NCBI RefSeq assembly: GCF_004217315.1
Contig: NZ_SGWR01000003.1
Coordinates: forward strand, 62,001-126,000
Origin: Corticibacter populi
GTDB lineage: Bacteria; Pseudomonadota; Gammaproteobacteria; Burkholderiales; Burkholderiaceae_C
Direction: 5' to 3'
Length of the DNA stretch: 64,000 nt
Shown: positions 8,472-18,514 of the stretch, piece after piece
How positions within the stretch are numbered: position 1 is the stretch's first letter
Layout of the letters: each line of letters opens with the position of its first letter
Made by a program: the position numbers and the translations under genes
Notes under the pieces: model-generated
What the model was told of the DNA's origin: nothing
Database searches by the model: none
Seen by the model: only the letters and a program-made list of their open reading frames with translations

Positions 8472-8711
8472 ATGTTGCAAACGCCTGCATTACCGCCGGG
8501 CGAACGCCGCATCCTGCGGCTAGAGGAGGTCGAATCCAAAACAGGATTCAAGCGCGCGCACCTCTACTCGCTGATGAAGAAGGGGGAGTTCCCTCAAGCG
8601 CTTCGCCTCGGCGTTCGTGCGGTGGGCTGGGACTCGGCCGAGATCGACCTCTGGATCAGCGAACGCCTCAAGAACAGGGTGCCGCAACCCTCCCTCTCAC
8701 GCAACGGCTGA
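8472..8711 (+). CDS. alpA: AlpA-family transcriptional regulator
   Basis: A 79-residue AlpA-type regulator with a winged HTH (ILRLEEVESKTGFKRAHLYS, then GEFPQALRLGVRAVGW, EIDLWI). The ATG at 8472 has AAGGAG at 8457-8462; a GTG at 8463 overlaps that site and is unlikely. In related ICEs, alpA heads the operon with parA and parB at the end opposite the integrase. AlpA proteins activate excision or operon genes in phage-like elements. The parA start follows 10 bases after the stop. Confidence 0.88.
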   Translation: MLQTPALPPGERRILRLEEVESKTGFKRAHLYSLMKKGEFPQALRLGVRAVGWDSAEIDLWISERLKNRVPQPSLSRNG

Positions 8712-8721
8712 GGGGGAGAAG

Positions 8722-9600
8722 ATGCGCGTCGTATCCATCATCTCCACCAAAGGCGGCGTCGGCAAGACGACGACCGCTGCCAATCTCGGCGGCATCGTGG
8801 CCGATGCAGGTCTGCGTGTTCTGCTGATCGACCTCGACGTGCAACCCACGCTGTCGTCCTACTACGAACTAACGCATCGCGCATCCCGTGGCATCTACGA
8901 GATGCTGGCGTTCAATGAGCGGGATTTCGAGCAATTGGTTTCTCGGACAGCCATCCCGGGCCTGGATCTGGTTCTGTCCAACGATGACCGGGGAGAACTG
9001 AGCACGCTGTTGCTGCATGCCCCAGATGGTCGCCTGCGCTTGCGCCACCTGCTGCCGGCATTGGCGCCGCTGTACGACCTCGTGCTGATCGACACTCAGG
9101 GTGCTCGCAGTGTCATTCTTGAGATGGCGGTGCTTGCCTCCGATCTGGCGCTGTCGCCCGTAACACCTGAAATCCTGGCCGCGCGCGAGCTACGTCGCGG
9201 CACCATTCAGTTGCTTGAGGACATCGCGCCGTACCGCCATCTCGGTATCGAGCCCCCTCCGCTGAACCTGCTCATCAATCGCGTACTTTCCGTTTCTTCG
9301 AACGCGCGATTGATCCAGCAAGCTTTACGCGACCTGTTCCAGGAGCATGTCGGCATTCGCGTGCTGGACACCAATGTGCCAGCCATCGAGGCCTATCCAC
9401 GCGCCTCCACACGCGGCCTGCCGGTACACCGTGTCGAATATCGACAACCGCCCGGCAGAGTCGCGCCTGCAGCGCTCGACACAATGCGCGCACTCGCGAT
9501 GGAGCTCTTTCCGCAGTGGCGCGACCGCCTGATCCTGGTGACCGGTCACCCACTGAAGGTTGACCGGTCAGGGAGGCTGCCCCATGGCCAACGCGCATGA
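8722..9600 (+). CDS. parA: ParA/Soj-type partition ATPase
   Basis: A 292-residue protein with the deviant Walker A motif STKGGVGKTTTAANLGG near residues 8-24, Walker A' LLIDLDVQPT and Walker B LVLIDTQG. ParA ATPases move DNA over the nucleoid with ParB; on ICEs they stabilise the excised circle. In ICEclc, parA and the adjacent shi gene are also linked to growth arrest of transfer-competent cells (established for ICEclc, inferred here). The start at 8722 follows GGGGGAGAAG. The 3' end overlaps the next gene by 17 bases, so expression is coupled. Confidence 0.92.
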   Translation: MRVVSIISTKGGVGKTTTAANLGGIVADAGLRVLLIDLDVQPTLSSYYELTHRASRGIYEMLAFNERDFEQLVSRTAIPGLDLVLSNDDRGELSTLLLHAPDGRLRLRHLLPALAPLYDLVLIDTQGARSVILEMAVLASDLALSPVTPEILAARELRRGTIQLLEDIAPYRHLGIEPPPLNLLINRVLSVSSNARLIQQALRDLFQEHVGIRVLDTNVPAIEAYPRASTRGLPVHRVEYRQPPGRVAPAALDTMRALAMELFPQWRDRLILVTGHPLKVDRSGRLPHGQRA

Positions 9601-9829
9601 ACTGGCGCGCGGCCACAAGCGACTGCGTGCCCTGATCGAGTTTGCCATTGGTGAGGGCTGGCGCGTCAAGCGAACTTCCGGCGGGCACCTGAAGTTCACA
9701 AAGACCGGTTGCGCACCGATCTACACCAGTTCAACCGCCAGCGATCATCGGGCCGGCCTGAATGCCCGCGCGCAGATTCGGCGCGCCGACCGCCAGGGCC
9801 GTGCGGACCGGGGAACTGGTCATGGCTGA
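9584..9829 (+). CDS. Small HicA-like protein between parA and parB
   Basis: This 81-residue basic protein overlaps the end of parA by 17 bases and the start of parB by 8. Residues 15-60 (LIEFAIGEGWRVKRTSGGHL, then KFTKTG, TSSTASDHRAGLNARAQIRR) resemble the dsRNA-binding-like HicA fold, with a GGH in place of the HicA catalytic GSHH/SGH. The position equals that of shi in ICEclc, a gene with parA-linked growth effects. Whether it is homologous to Shi, a lone HicA-type toxin or a DNA-binding accessory cannot be decided from sequence alone. The C-terminal 20 residues are Arg/Gly-rich. Confidence 0.65.
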   Translation: MANAHELARGHKRLRALIEFAIGEGWRVKRTSGGHLKFTKTGCAPIYTSSTASDHRAGLNARAQIRRADRQGRADRGTGHG

Positions 9830-11519
9830 TCTTACGCACCAGGAAATGGCCGGCAAGCTCATGGCCGCCGGCTTTGAGCGTAACGGCCCGTCGGCCACAG
9901 CGCTGAGCGACCCGATCGCCGACACCCCCATGGTCGTCACCCTCGATCAGTTGCGCCCCTACGATCACGATCCACGCGTTAAGCGCAACCCGGCATACGA
10001 GGAAATCAAGGCGTCGATACGCGAACGTGGGCTCGATGCCGCACCCGCCATCACCCGTCGTCCCGGCGAGCCCCACTACATCATCCGCAATGGTGGCAAC
10101 ACGCGGCTCGCCATCCTGCGCGAGCTCTGGGCCGAGATGAAGGATGAGCGCTTCTTTCGCGTTCCATGCATGTTCCGCCCTTGGCCGGAGCGCGGGGAGA
10201 TCGTGGCGCTCACCGGTCACCTGGCCGAGAACGAACTGCGTGGCGGCCTGACCTTCATCGAGCGCGCGCTGGGCATCCAGAAGGCCCAGGCGCTCTACGA
10301 GCAGGAGTCCGGCAAGCCGCTGTCGCAATCCGAACTCGCCAGGCGCCTGACGACCGACGGCCTTCCGGTGCAGCAATCGCACATCAGCCGCATGCAGGAT
10401 GCCGTGCAGTACCTGCTGCCAGCCATTCCCACCGTGCTTTACGGTGGCCTGGGCCGGCGGCAGGTCGAGAGGATCGCCGTGCTGCGGCGCGCCTGCGAGC
10501 GCGTCTGGGAACGCCGCGCGCTGGCCAAGCACCTCACGGTGGATTTCGCCACGCTGTTCCAGGACGTGCTGACCCAGTTCGACACCAAGCCGGAGGAGTT
10601 CTCTACCCGGCGAGTTCAGGATGAACTCATCGGACAGATGTCCGAGCTGCTACAGGCGGACTACGACACCTTGAGCCTGGAGGTCGACGACAGCGAGAGT
10701 CGGCAGCGGGCGCTGTTGAGTGAACCGGCACCGGACAGCACGGCCGCACCTCCTGCCGTCATACCTCCGCAGGTCCCGCCACCGGCCGCGACTACACCGC
10801 GTCCCTCACCACCTTCTGATGCACCCGCTGCGCCGGACACGATCCTGCCCACCGCGCCTCCGACCACACGTTCGACCGCGACGCCGACAGCGACAGAAGA
10901 TCAGGGCCAAGCGCATCAGGACACCACCCAGCAGAACGATCGCGACCAGCGTCTGCAGGCACACATTGTCTCGCCGGCACCGACCACGGAACGGCTGCAA
11001 TCCATCCAGCGCCTAGTGGCCGATCAGATGGGGGACTCTCCACCTGACTTCGAGGCCGACGCGCTGCGCGCAATCCCTGTCCAGGCAGGCGGCCTGTATC
11101 CGATTTCGGACGTCTGGTACATCGAGCCCGGTCTCGATGTACCCGATCGCTTGCGCGTCCATATCGCTCAGTTCGCGTGCGAGATCGCCGAGGAAGCAGG
11201 ACTGGCCAGCCATGTCCAGCCGAGCACCGGGGGCATCGGCTTCGTTTGCGGGGCGCCCAGGGCGGCCGCGGCGCTCCCCGATGCGTCTGCCCCCGTGCTG
11301 AACCTTCTGAGCGCGTTGAGTGGGCATCAGGAAGGGGTGGCGCGATCCGATCCCGCCCGTCTTGCCGATGACCTGGCGCCGATGCTGCATGGCTGGGGTG
11401 GCACAACCTCGCGCCTGAGCGATACGGCGCTGGTGAAGCTGTTCCGGCTGCTTCGATTGGCACGCCGCCTCGCCGATCTGGACGCCGGCATGCCATCCGC
11501 CGATGCGGGCAGCCCCTGA
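9822..11519 (+). CDS. parB: ICE ParB-family protein (PFGI-1 class, TIGR03764)
   Basis: A 565-residue protein. The N-terminal ParB/Srx domain contains LRPYDHDPRVKRNPAYEEIK (about residues 45-65) and IIRNGGNTRLAILREL (about 90-105), followed by an HTH (LSQSELARRLTTDGLPVQQS). A Pro/Thr/Ala-rich linker spans about residues 310-400 and joins a conserved C-terminal domain. This layout fits the PFGI-1-class ICE ParB rather than chromosomal ParB. It should bind sites on the element and work with ParA. It is translationally coupled to the small gene upstream. Confidence 0.9.
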   Translation: MADLTHQEMAGKLMAAGFERNGPSATALSDPIADTPMVVTLDQLRPYDHDPRVKRNPAYEEIKASIRERGLDAAPAITRRPGEPHYIIRNGGNTRLAILRELWAEMKDERFFRVPCMFRPWPERGEIVALTGHLAENELRGGLTFIERALGIQKAQALYEQESGKPLSQSELARRLTTDGLPVQQSHISRMQDAVQYLLPAIPTVLYGGLGRRQVERIAVLRRACERVWERRALAKHLTVDFATLFQDVLTQFDTKPEEFSTRRVQDELIGQMSELLQADYDTLSLEVDDSESRQRALLSEPAPDSTAAPPAVIPPQVPPPAATTPRPSPPSDAPAAPDTILPTAPPTTRSTATPTATEDQGQAHQDTTQQNDRDQRLQAHIVSPAPTTERLQSIQRLVADQMGDSPPDFEADALRAIPVQAGGLYPISDVWYIEPGLDVPDRLRVHIAQFACEIAEEAGLASHVQPSTGGIGFVCGAPRAAAALPDASAPVLNLLSALSGHQEGVARSDPARLADDLAPMLHGWGGTTSRLSDTALVKLFRLLRLARRLADLDAGMPSADAGSP

Positions 11520-11536
11520 GCGCGCGGGAGATCAGC

Positions 11537-12097
11537 ATGTCGGCACCACATCCGCTCAACCAAGCCGTGATCGCCCAGGCGCTGCACGACCTGCGAAACG
11601 GTCAGCTTCGCCGCTGCAAAGCCATGGGCTTCGGCGAGGAAGAGCTGGATGCACTCAAGCATCCGGCGCTGGTGAGCGTGCTGGCCAATGCCAACGTGTC
11701 CTGGTGCTCCGTATCGGTGAACCGGGACGTGCTCAAGCGTCTGCTGACCCAGGTGGACGACGTGGAGAAGGAGATCGCCACGGTCGACCGGATGCTGAAG
11801 CTCGGTTCGAGCACCGAGATGATCAGCAAGTTCTTCGGCTTGACCCACCAGGAAGTCGCGCTGCGTCGGAACATCCTTGGCCTGCCCAAGCGCCGGGGAC
11901 GCTACCCGGTGCTGGACGAAGCGCAGGACGTGGCCTTGTGGCGGCAATGGCAGGCCGGCATGAAGGAACGCGGCATCACTCCCGGCGACGAGACGGAGAT
12001 GCTGGCCCTGACGATGGACCTGGCCGAATCCATGGCGGTGCCGATGTCGGTGATCTGGGCAGCGATTCGCAGCTGGATCGAACAGGGACAGGTGTAG
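11537..12097 (+). CDS. DUF2857 protein, possible BisC-like regulator
   Basis: A 186-residue protein of the DUF2857 family, always found after parB in this ICE type. It contains an HTH-like helix pair (STEMISKFFGLTHQEVALRR) in its middle and an acidic C-terminal helix. In ICEclc, the corresponding operon encodes the BisDC transfer activator, distantly FlhDC-like. The position makes this a candidate equivalent, but that is inference. It starts 17 bases after parB and its stop is 3 bases before the rep gene. Confidence 0.8.
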   Translation: MSAPHPLNQAVIAQALHDLRNGQLRRCKAMGFGEEELDALKHPALVSVLANANVSWCSVSVNRDVLKRLLTQVDDVEKEIATVDRMLKLGSSTEMISKFFGLTHQEVALRRNILGLPKRRGRYPVLDEAQDVALWRQWQAGMKERGITPGDETEMLALTMDLAESMAVPMSVIWAAIRSWIEQGQV

Positions 12098-12100
12098 ACG

Positions 12101-13300
12101 ATGGCGACGGACGCGTCGCCAAGGCGGGCAGGCCCCGTTGCGCTGTCCGCGCTGTTCGACGAGGCCCTGCAAAACCTGCAGCCGCCGCGGGGAGCGGCAT
12201 CGCCCCAAGACGGATTCCTTTTCAGCGGCAATCGCCATGAAAGCGTGCCGAGAACGCTCTTTCTCGACAAGCGCCTGACCCCGCTGGAACGCAACGCCTG
12301 GCAAGTCTTCCGCTTGCAGTTGAACGGCGATGGGCTCACCGCGTTCCCGACCTACGATCAGCTCAGGCCCTACCTGGCCTCGATGCCGTGTACGGCACTG
12401 GCCTCTCACGAGACCATCGCACGCGCGCTCACACTGCTGCGCCTGACGCGCTGGATCAGCCTCGTGCGTCGCCGGCGCGACCCCAAGACAGGTCGCATCC
12501 AGGGCAACCTCTATGTGCTGCACGACGAGCCTCTGACGCCCTTTGAAGCGATGCAGTTGGATCCTGATTACCTGGGGCTTGTGAGCCAGGCGCTTACGCA
12601 TGCCAGCAAGGCGGTGCAGATCGTGGGCCTGCATACCCTGAAGGAGATCGCCGACGATCCGCTGGTCAGCGGCCGCACGCTGCCGTCCCGCCTGCAGGTG
12701 TTGGCGCAGCGGATGGCCGAGGGCGGATTCGGGCCTGGCAGTTATCCACAGGACGGCGTCCCTCACGAATCCGAAGAAGGCCAGGATGCCCTTCTTCGGA
12801 ATGGCGCGCACCCGTCTTCGGAATCCGAAGCAGGCCCGAAAGCCGCGCCAAACGGCTCACTTCGGATTCCGAAGACGGGCCGTACAGTACTGAAAGACAG
12901 TATCAATGAAGTACGTACAGTACCGCGCGCACGCGGGCTGCACGACCTGCAGCTGCCCGAGCGCTTCCTGGCCCTGAAAGACGAACAGCAGGCCGGCGCG
13001 CTGGTGGCCCTTCGGCAGGTGGACGAAGGGCAGCGCCAGGCGGTACTCGACGAATGGGCGGCACGTTGCCGAAGCAGCACGGTACGCAACCCGGCCGGCT
13101 ACCTGTTCGGGATCATCCAGAAGGCCATCCGCGGCGAGTTCAAGGCATGGGCCGGCGACGCCGCTCAGCCAACAACTCCTGCGGCAACATCGCCACCGCC
13201 CGCTGCGACGCCACCATCGGCCAGCACCTTCACCCCAGCGGATCCCGAGGTGGTGCGCGCGCACATTGCGCGGTTGCGCGAAGTCCTGCGCAGAACATGA
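12101..13300 (+). CDS. STY4528-type pathogenicity-island/ICE replication protein
   Basis: A 399-residue protein matching the STY4528 family, named for SPI-7. The N-terminal half (about residues 40-160) looks like a winged-helix replication-initiator domain (RTLFLDKRLTPLERNAWQVF, then LTAFPTYDQLRPYL, ETIARALTLLR). The middle (about 215-275) is a low-complexity linker whose DNA holds a DnaA box and several palindromic repeats. The C-terminal part contains VRNPAGYLFGIIQKAIRGEF, a pattern shared with plasmid and ICE Rep proteins. It is the last gene of the alpA operon. A role in replication of the excised element is a family-based inference. Confidence 0.82.
   Translation: MATDASPRRAGPVALSALFDEALQNLQPPRGAASPQDGFLFSGNRHESVPRTLFLDKRLTPLERNAWQVFRLQLNGDGLTAFPTYDQLRPYLASMPCTALASHETIARALTLLRLTRWISLVRRRRDPKTGRIQGNLYVLHDEPLTPFEAMQLDPDYLGLVSQALTHASKAVQIVGLHTLKEIADDPLVSGRTLPSRLQVLAQRMAEGGFGPGSYPQDGVPHESEEGQDALLRNGAHPSSESEAGPKAAPNGSLRIPKTGRTVLKDSINEVRTVPRARGLHDLQLPERFLALKDEQQAGALVALRQVDEGQRQAVLDEWAARCRSSTVRNPAGYLFGIIQKAIRGEFKAWAGDAAQPTTPAATSPPPAATPPSASTFTPADPEVVRAHIARLREVLRRT
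12742..12923. other. Candidate replication origin inside the rep gene
   Basis: A consensus DnaA box TTATCCACA lies at 12742-12750. Copies of CTTCGGAAT or its complement follow at 12767-12776 and 12794-12802, with 15-base versions CTTCGGAATCCGAAG (12816-12830) and CTTCGGATTCCGAAG (12860-12874). GTACAGTAC occurs at 12882-12890 and 12915-12923, with TACTG/CAGTA arms at 12888-12902. The encoded protein segment is a linker. Clustered iterons beside a DnaA box are typical of oriV. Confidence 0.5.
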
Positions 13301-13306
13301 GGCAAC

Positions 13307-13427
13307 GAGCTATCCCCCGGGGATAGCTGGGACAGACAGCCTTCCGGCACGCCGCCGTCGCCAGCACACAACCCTGGCCTGCGGCAGAGCTATCCCCGGG
13401 GGATAGCTGGGACACACGGCCTTCCCG
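13307..13427. repeat. Two tandem 40-bp repeats, each with a perfect dyad
   Basis: Bases 13307-13347 and 13387-13427 are near-identical and 80 bp apart. Each contains AGCTATCCCC and GGGGATAGCT as 10-base inverted arms around a single central base (C in the first, G in the second). The trailing sequence GACAGACAGCCTTCC recurs a third time near 13463-13484 without the dyad. They lie in the 229-bp gap between rep and the PFL_4669 gene. Possible operators or part of an origin. Confidence 0.75.
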
Positions 13428-13529
13428 CGACAGACAAACCGGGCGGGCGTCGGATGCGGTTTGTTGACTGACGGCCTTCCGGGCAATCCCGATGCTGGCG
13501 ACTCGTTTCTTCTTCAGCGAGTCGCCCAC

Positions 13530-14426
13530 ATGGCCAACGAACCTCTGCAGCTCAACCTCGGATCGCTGCGCAGCGCGATGACGCTGACGCTCCATACGCA
13601 CCATGCGTCCCGCATCTGGCATGGGCGCGCGCCCGCGGAAGGACGCCCGGGCATCATCGGTCTCAACGGCTTCATCGGCAACATGAACAAGATGAAGCGG
13701 GGATCGGAGCAGGACGATCCCTACAGCGACTGGTGGATGTTGCGGGTCGAGGAGAAGCTGGAGCAGACCAAGGCCACGCTCCAAACACTGCGCGAACAGG
13801 TGGACCAAGCGCTTGCCGACGTGCCGCCGGCACTCAGCCTGGGCGAGAACCTGAACGTCCAGCCCGTGAAGCTTCCGCTGTTCGTCAATGCGCAGCTGGG
13901 CTTCATGGCCGTCTACCTGCTGGCCGACTACGACGATCTCGCGCGCAAGTTGATCCTGGCCCATCACACCGCCCTGATCGATCGCGGCACGCTGGAGCGC
14001 TGGCTCAACGACGGCGCGCACGCGCTGCGCAGCCTCTTCAGCTTGGCCCAGCAGTATCGCTATTCCGGCTGCACCCGCGACGACTTCGCGGCGAAGAACG
14101 CGGCGGCGCACGCAGCGCTGGAGAAGTTCGGCGAGCTGCCGCAGGACGTGCTGGAAGGCGCGCGACGGTCCCGTTTTGCGCCGCCGGTGCTGCGCCGCAG
14201 TCCGCTGTCTGCGACGCCACGCACGCCTACCGAGGCCAGGGCCAGTGCTCTTGCGGAACCGGCGGATGAAGTTGGCGGCGGTGCGTCTGTCGACACGCCC
14301 GTTGATGCGTCTGCGGAAGCATCTTCGGATCTGCCTGCGGAGGATCCGGCGCGACCCGACAAACCCAGGCGTTCGAGGAAGTCCACCAAGGCAGCCGAAT
14401 CCGCCGATGGGGATGAACCGGCATGA
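13530..14426 (+). CDS. ICE protein TIGR03761 (PFL_4669 family)
   Basis: A 298-residue protein from the ATG at 13530, chosen because the conserved family start (MANEPLQLNLGSLRS) begins there. It contains the family segments YSDWWMLRVEEKL and NVQPVKLPLFVNAQLGFMAV. The last 80 residues are a charged Ala/Ser/Glu/Lys-rich tail. The family is found only in ICEs of this type, between rep and ssb. Its biochemical role is unknown; DNA processing or replication support is a guess from the neighbours. The ATGA overlap with the next gene shows coupling. Confidence 0.85.
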   Translation: MANEPLQLNLGSLRSAMTLTLHTHHASRIWHGRAPAEGRPGIIGLNGFIGNMNKMKRGSEQDDPYSDWWMLRVEEKLEQTKATLQTLREQVDQALADVPPALSLGENLNVQPVKLPLFVNAQLGFMAVYLLADYDDLARKLILAHHTALIDRGTLERWLNDGAHALRSLFSLAQQYRYSGCTRDDFAAKNAAAHAALEKFGELPQDVLEGARRSRFAPPVLRRSPLSATPRTPTEARASALAEPADEVGGGASVDTPVDASAEASSDLPAEDPARPDKPRRSRKSTKAAESADGDEPA

Positions 14427-14980
14427 CCGGGGAATTGCCCGAAGCGCGCTGGCACTTCGCGCCGCTGGAACAGGCGGACTTCCAGCGGCTGGAACACGCG
14501 GGCTACCTAAAAGGCCTTTTAAGCCCTTTGCCTTTTAAAGGTAAGGGGAGTCTGGAGACCTGGGCCAGCCAATGCGTGTCACTGCGCGACGGCCTGATCG
14601 CGCTGGCGACGCAGCGGGTACTGCCGCAGGCGCGTGCCTACCCCTTCAATCTCCTCGACGTGCATCTGGCCCAGCAGGCCACTGGCGCAGGCACAACCTT
14701 CCTTCGCTGGCGCAACACCGATCGTTCATCCATGGGGGTGGCGCTGTGGCAGCGACTGATCGCCAGCCCCGCCACGCCCGAGCGCCTGATCGACGACCTG
14801 TACGCAATGGAGCGGCAGCGACTCGTGCTGAACATGCAGATCAGCCTCACCCACAGCATCGCCCGCCAGGCCCTTGAGTGCGCCAGCAAGCTGGCTCAGG
14901 CCGAAGCGGACTACCTGCGCCGCATCCACCCCAGGGACGGCGCGTCGATTTCCCCCACCACCCCCCAGGAGGCACCATGA
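14423..14980 (+). CDS. DUF3158-family ICE protein
   Basis: A 185-residue protein with a 4-base overlap to the preceding gene and a 4-base overlap to ssb. It matches DUF3158, an ICE-restricted family (RWHFAPLEQADFQRLEHAGY, then GAGTTFLRWRN). The C-terminal helix carries a run of charged residues. The function is unknown; the fixed position between PFL_4669 and ssb suggests work on single-stranded or replicating element DNA. Confidence 0.82.
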   Translation: MTGELPEARWHFAPLEQADFQRLEHAGYLKGLLSPLPFKGKGSLETWASQCVSLRDGLIALATQRVLPQARAYPFNLLDVHLAQQATGAGTTFLRWRNTDRSSMGVALWQRLIASPATPERLIDDLYAMERQRLVLNMQISLTHSIARQALECASKLAQAEADYLRRIHPRDGASISPTTPQEAP

Positions 14981-15381
14981 GCACCCACTTCTACGGCGAA
15001 GGCAACATCGGCTCCGCGCCGGAGTATCGCGAGTTCCCCAACGGCAACGAAGAGCCCCGCCGGCTTCTTCGCCTCAACGTTTACTTCGACAATCCAGTGC
15101 CCAAGCCGGACGGCTCGTTCGAGGATCGCGGCGGGTACTGGGCACCGGTCGAGTTATGGCATCGCGATGCCGAGCACTGGCAGACGCTGTACCAGAAGGG
15201 CATGCGCGTGCTGGTGGATGGCCGCACAGTCCGCGACGAGTGGGAAGACGCCGACGAGAACGAGCGCGTTACCTTCAAGATCGAGGCCCGGCGCGTCGGA
15301 ATCCTGCCGTTCCGTGTCGAGTCGGTGAAGCTCAGCTCCAAGCCGTCGAACGCCGAGCACGAAGGCGCCGCGGACTCGTAG
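14977..15381 (+). CDS. ssb: Single-stranded DNA-binding protein, ICE type
   Basis: A 134-residue OB-fold SSB-like protein (STHFYGEGNIGSAPEYREF, then LLRLNVYFDN, WAPVELWHRDAEHW, VLVDGRTVRDEW). It starts at the ATG at 14977 with AGGAGG just upstream. It lacks the long Gln/Gly-rich linker and acidic DDIPF tip of chromosomal SSB and ends in GAADS. It probably coats transferred or replicating ICE strands. In many relatives topB follows directly; here about 6 kb of cargo intervenes. Confidence 0.88.
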   Translation: MSTHFYGEGNIGSAPEYREFPNGNEEPRRLLRLNVYFDNPVPKPDGSFEDRGGYWAPVELWHRDAEHWQTLYQKGMRVLVDGRTVRDEWEDADENERVTFKIEARRVGILPFRVESVKLSSKPSNAEHEGAADS

Positions 15382-15480
15382 CGTGGGCAACTGGCGGCGG
15401 CGAGCCTCGCCGCTGCCACTTTGCGACGACGCGCCCGCTGCTGTGACAGGAAAGGGTTTGACGACGACCGATTCCTGACT

Positions 15481-15546
15481 CAGCCCACGGGTGGTGACAT
15501 TCTCTTGAGCCGAGGGCCTTGCGGCCTTCGGCGCTTTCTCTCCTAC
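15481..15546 (+). repeat. Leader-type repeat, copy 1 (pairs with 24553-24618)
   Basis: It begins CAGCCCACGGGTGG and carries the hairpin GCCGAGGGCC/GGCCTTCGGC followed by CTTTCTC. A similar 66-base sequence with compensatory changes precedes the cytosine methyltransferase. Here it leads into no gene on the + strand, which suggests that the original downstream gene was displaced by the cargo block. Confidence 0.6.
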
Positions 15547-15671
15547 CTATCTGCAATGCCGAGCTGAACCAGCTTGCTGCCACACGAAACAGCGTGCCGC
15601 CGCCCTGATGTCGCAAAGGCGAGTGTCATCCAATGCGCGGCGGCGTCCGCCGACTACGGTTGTGCGCGGCT

Positions 15672-18471
<2,800 letters not shown>

Positions 18472-18514
18472 TTAGTGGACGTGTCTAGCGGAAAATCCGG
18501 CATCCTGCGATGGC

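Noticed and set aside
12742-12750. Chromosomal oriC
   Set aside because: A single DnaA box inside an ICE gene and no dnaA/dnaN neighbours; an element origin is more plausible.
11327-12811. 494-codon minus-strand open frame across parB, DUF2857 and rep
   Set aside because: Crosses three tightly packed + strand genes of a known operon and has mirror-type composition.
13307-13427. CRISPR-like array
   Set aside because: Only two full repeats with a 40-bp interval, no leader and no cas genes; the dyads fit an operator or origin instead.
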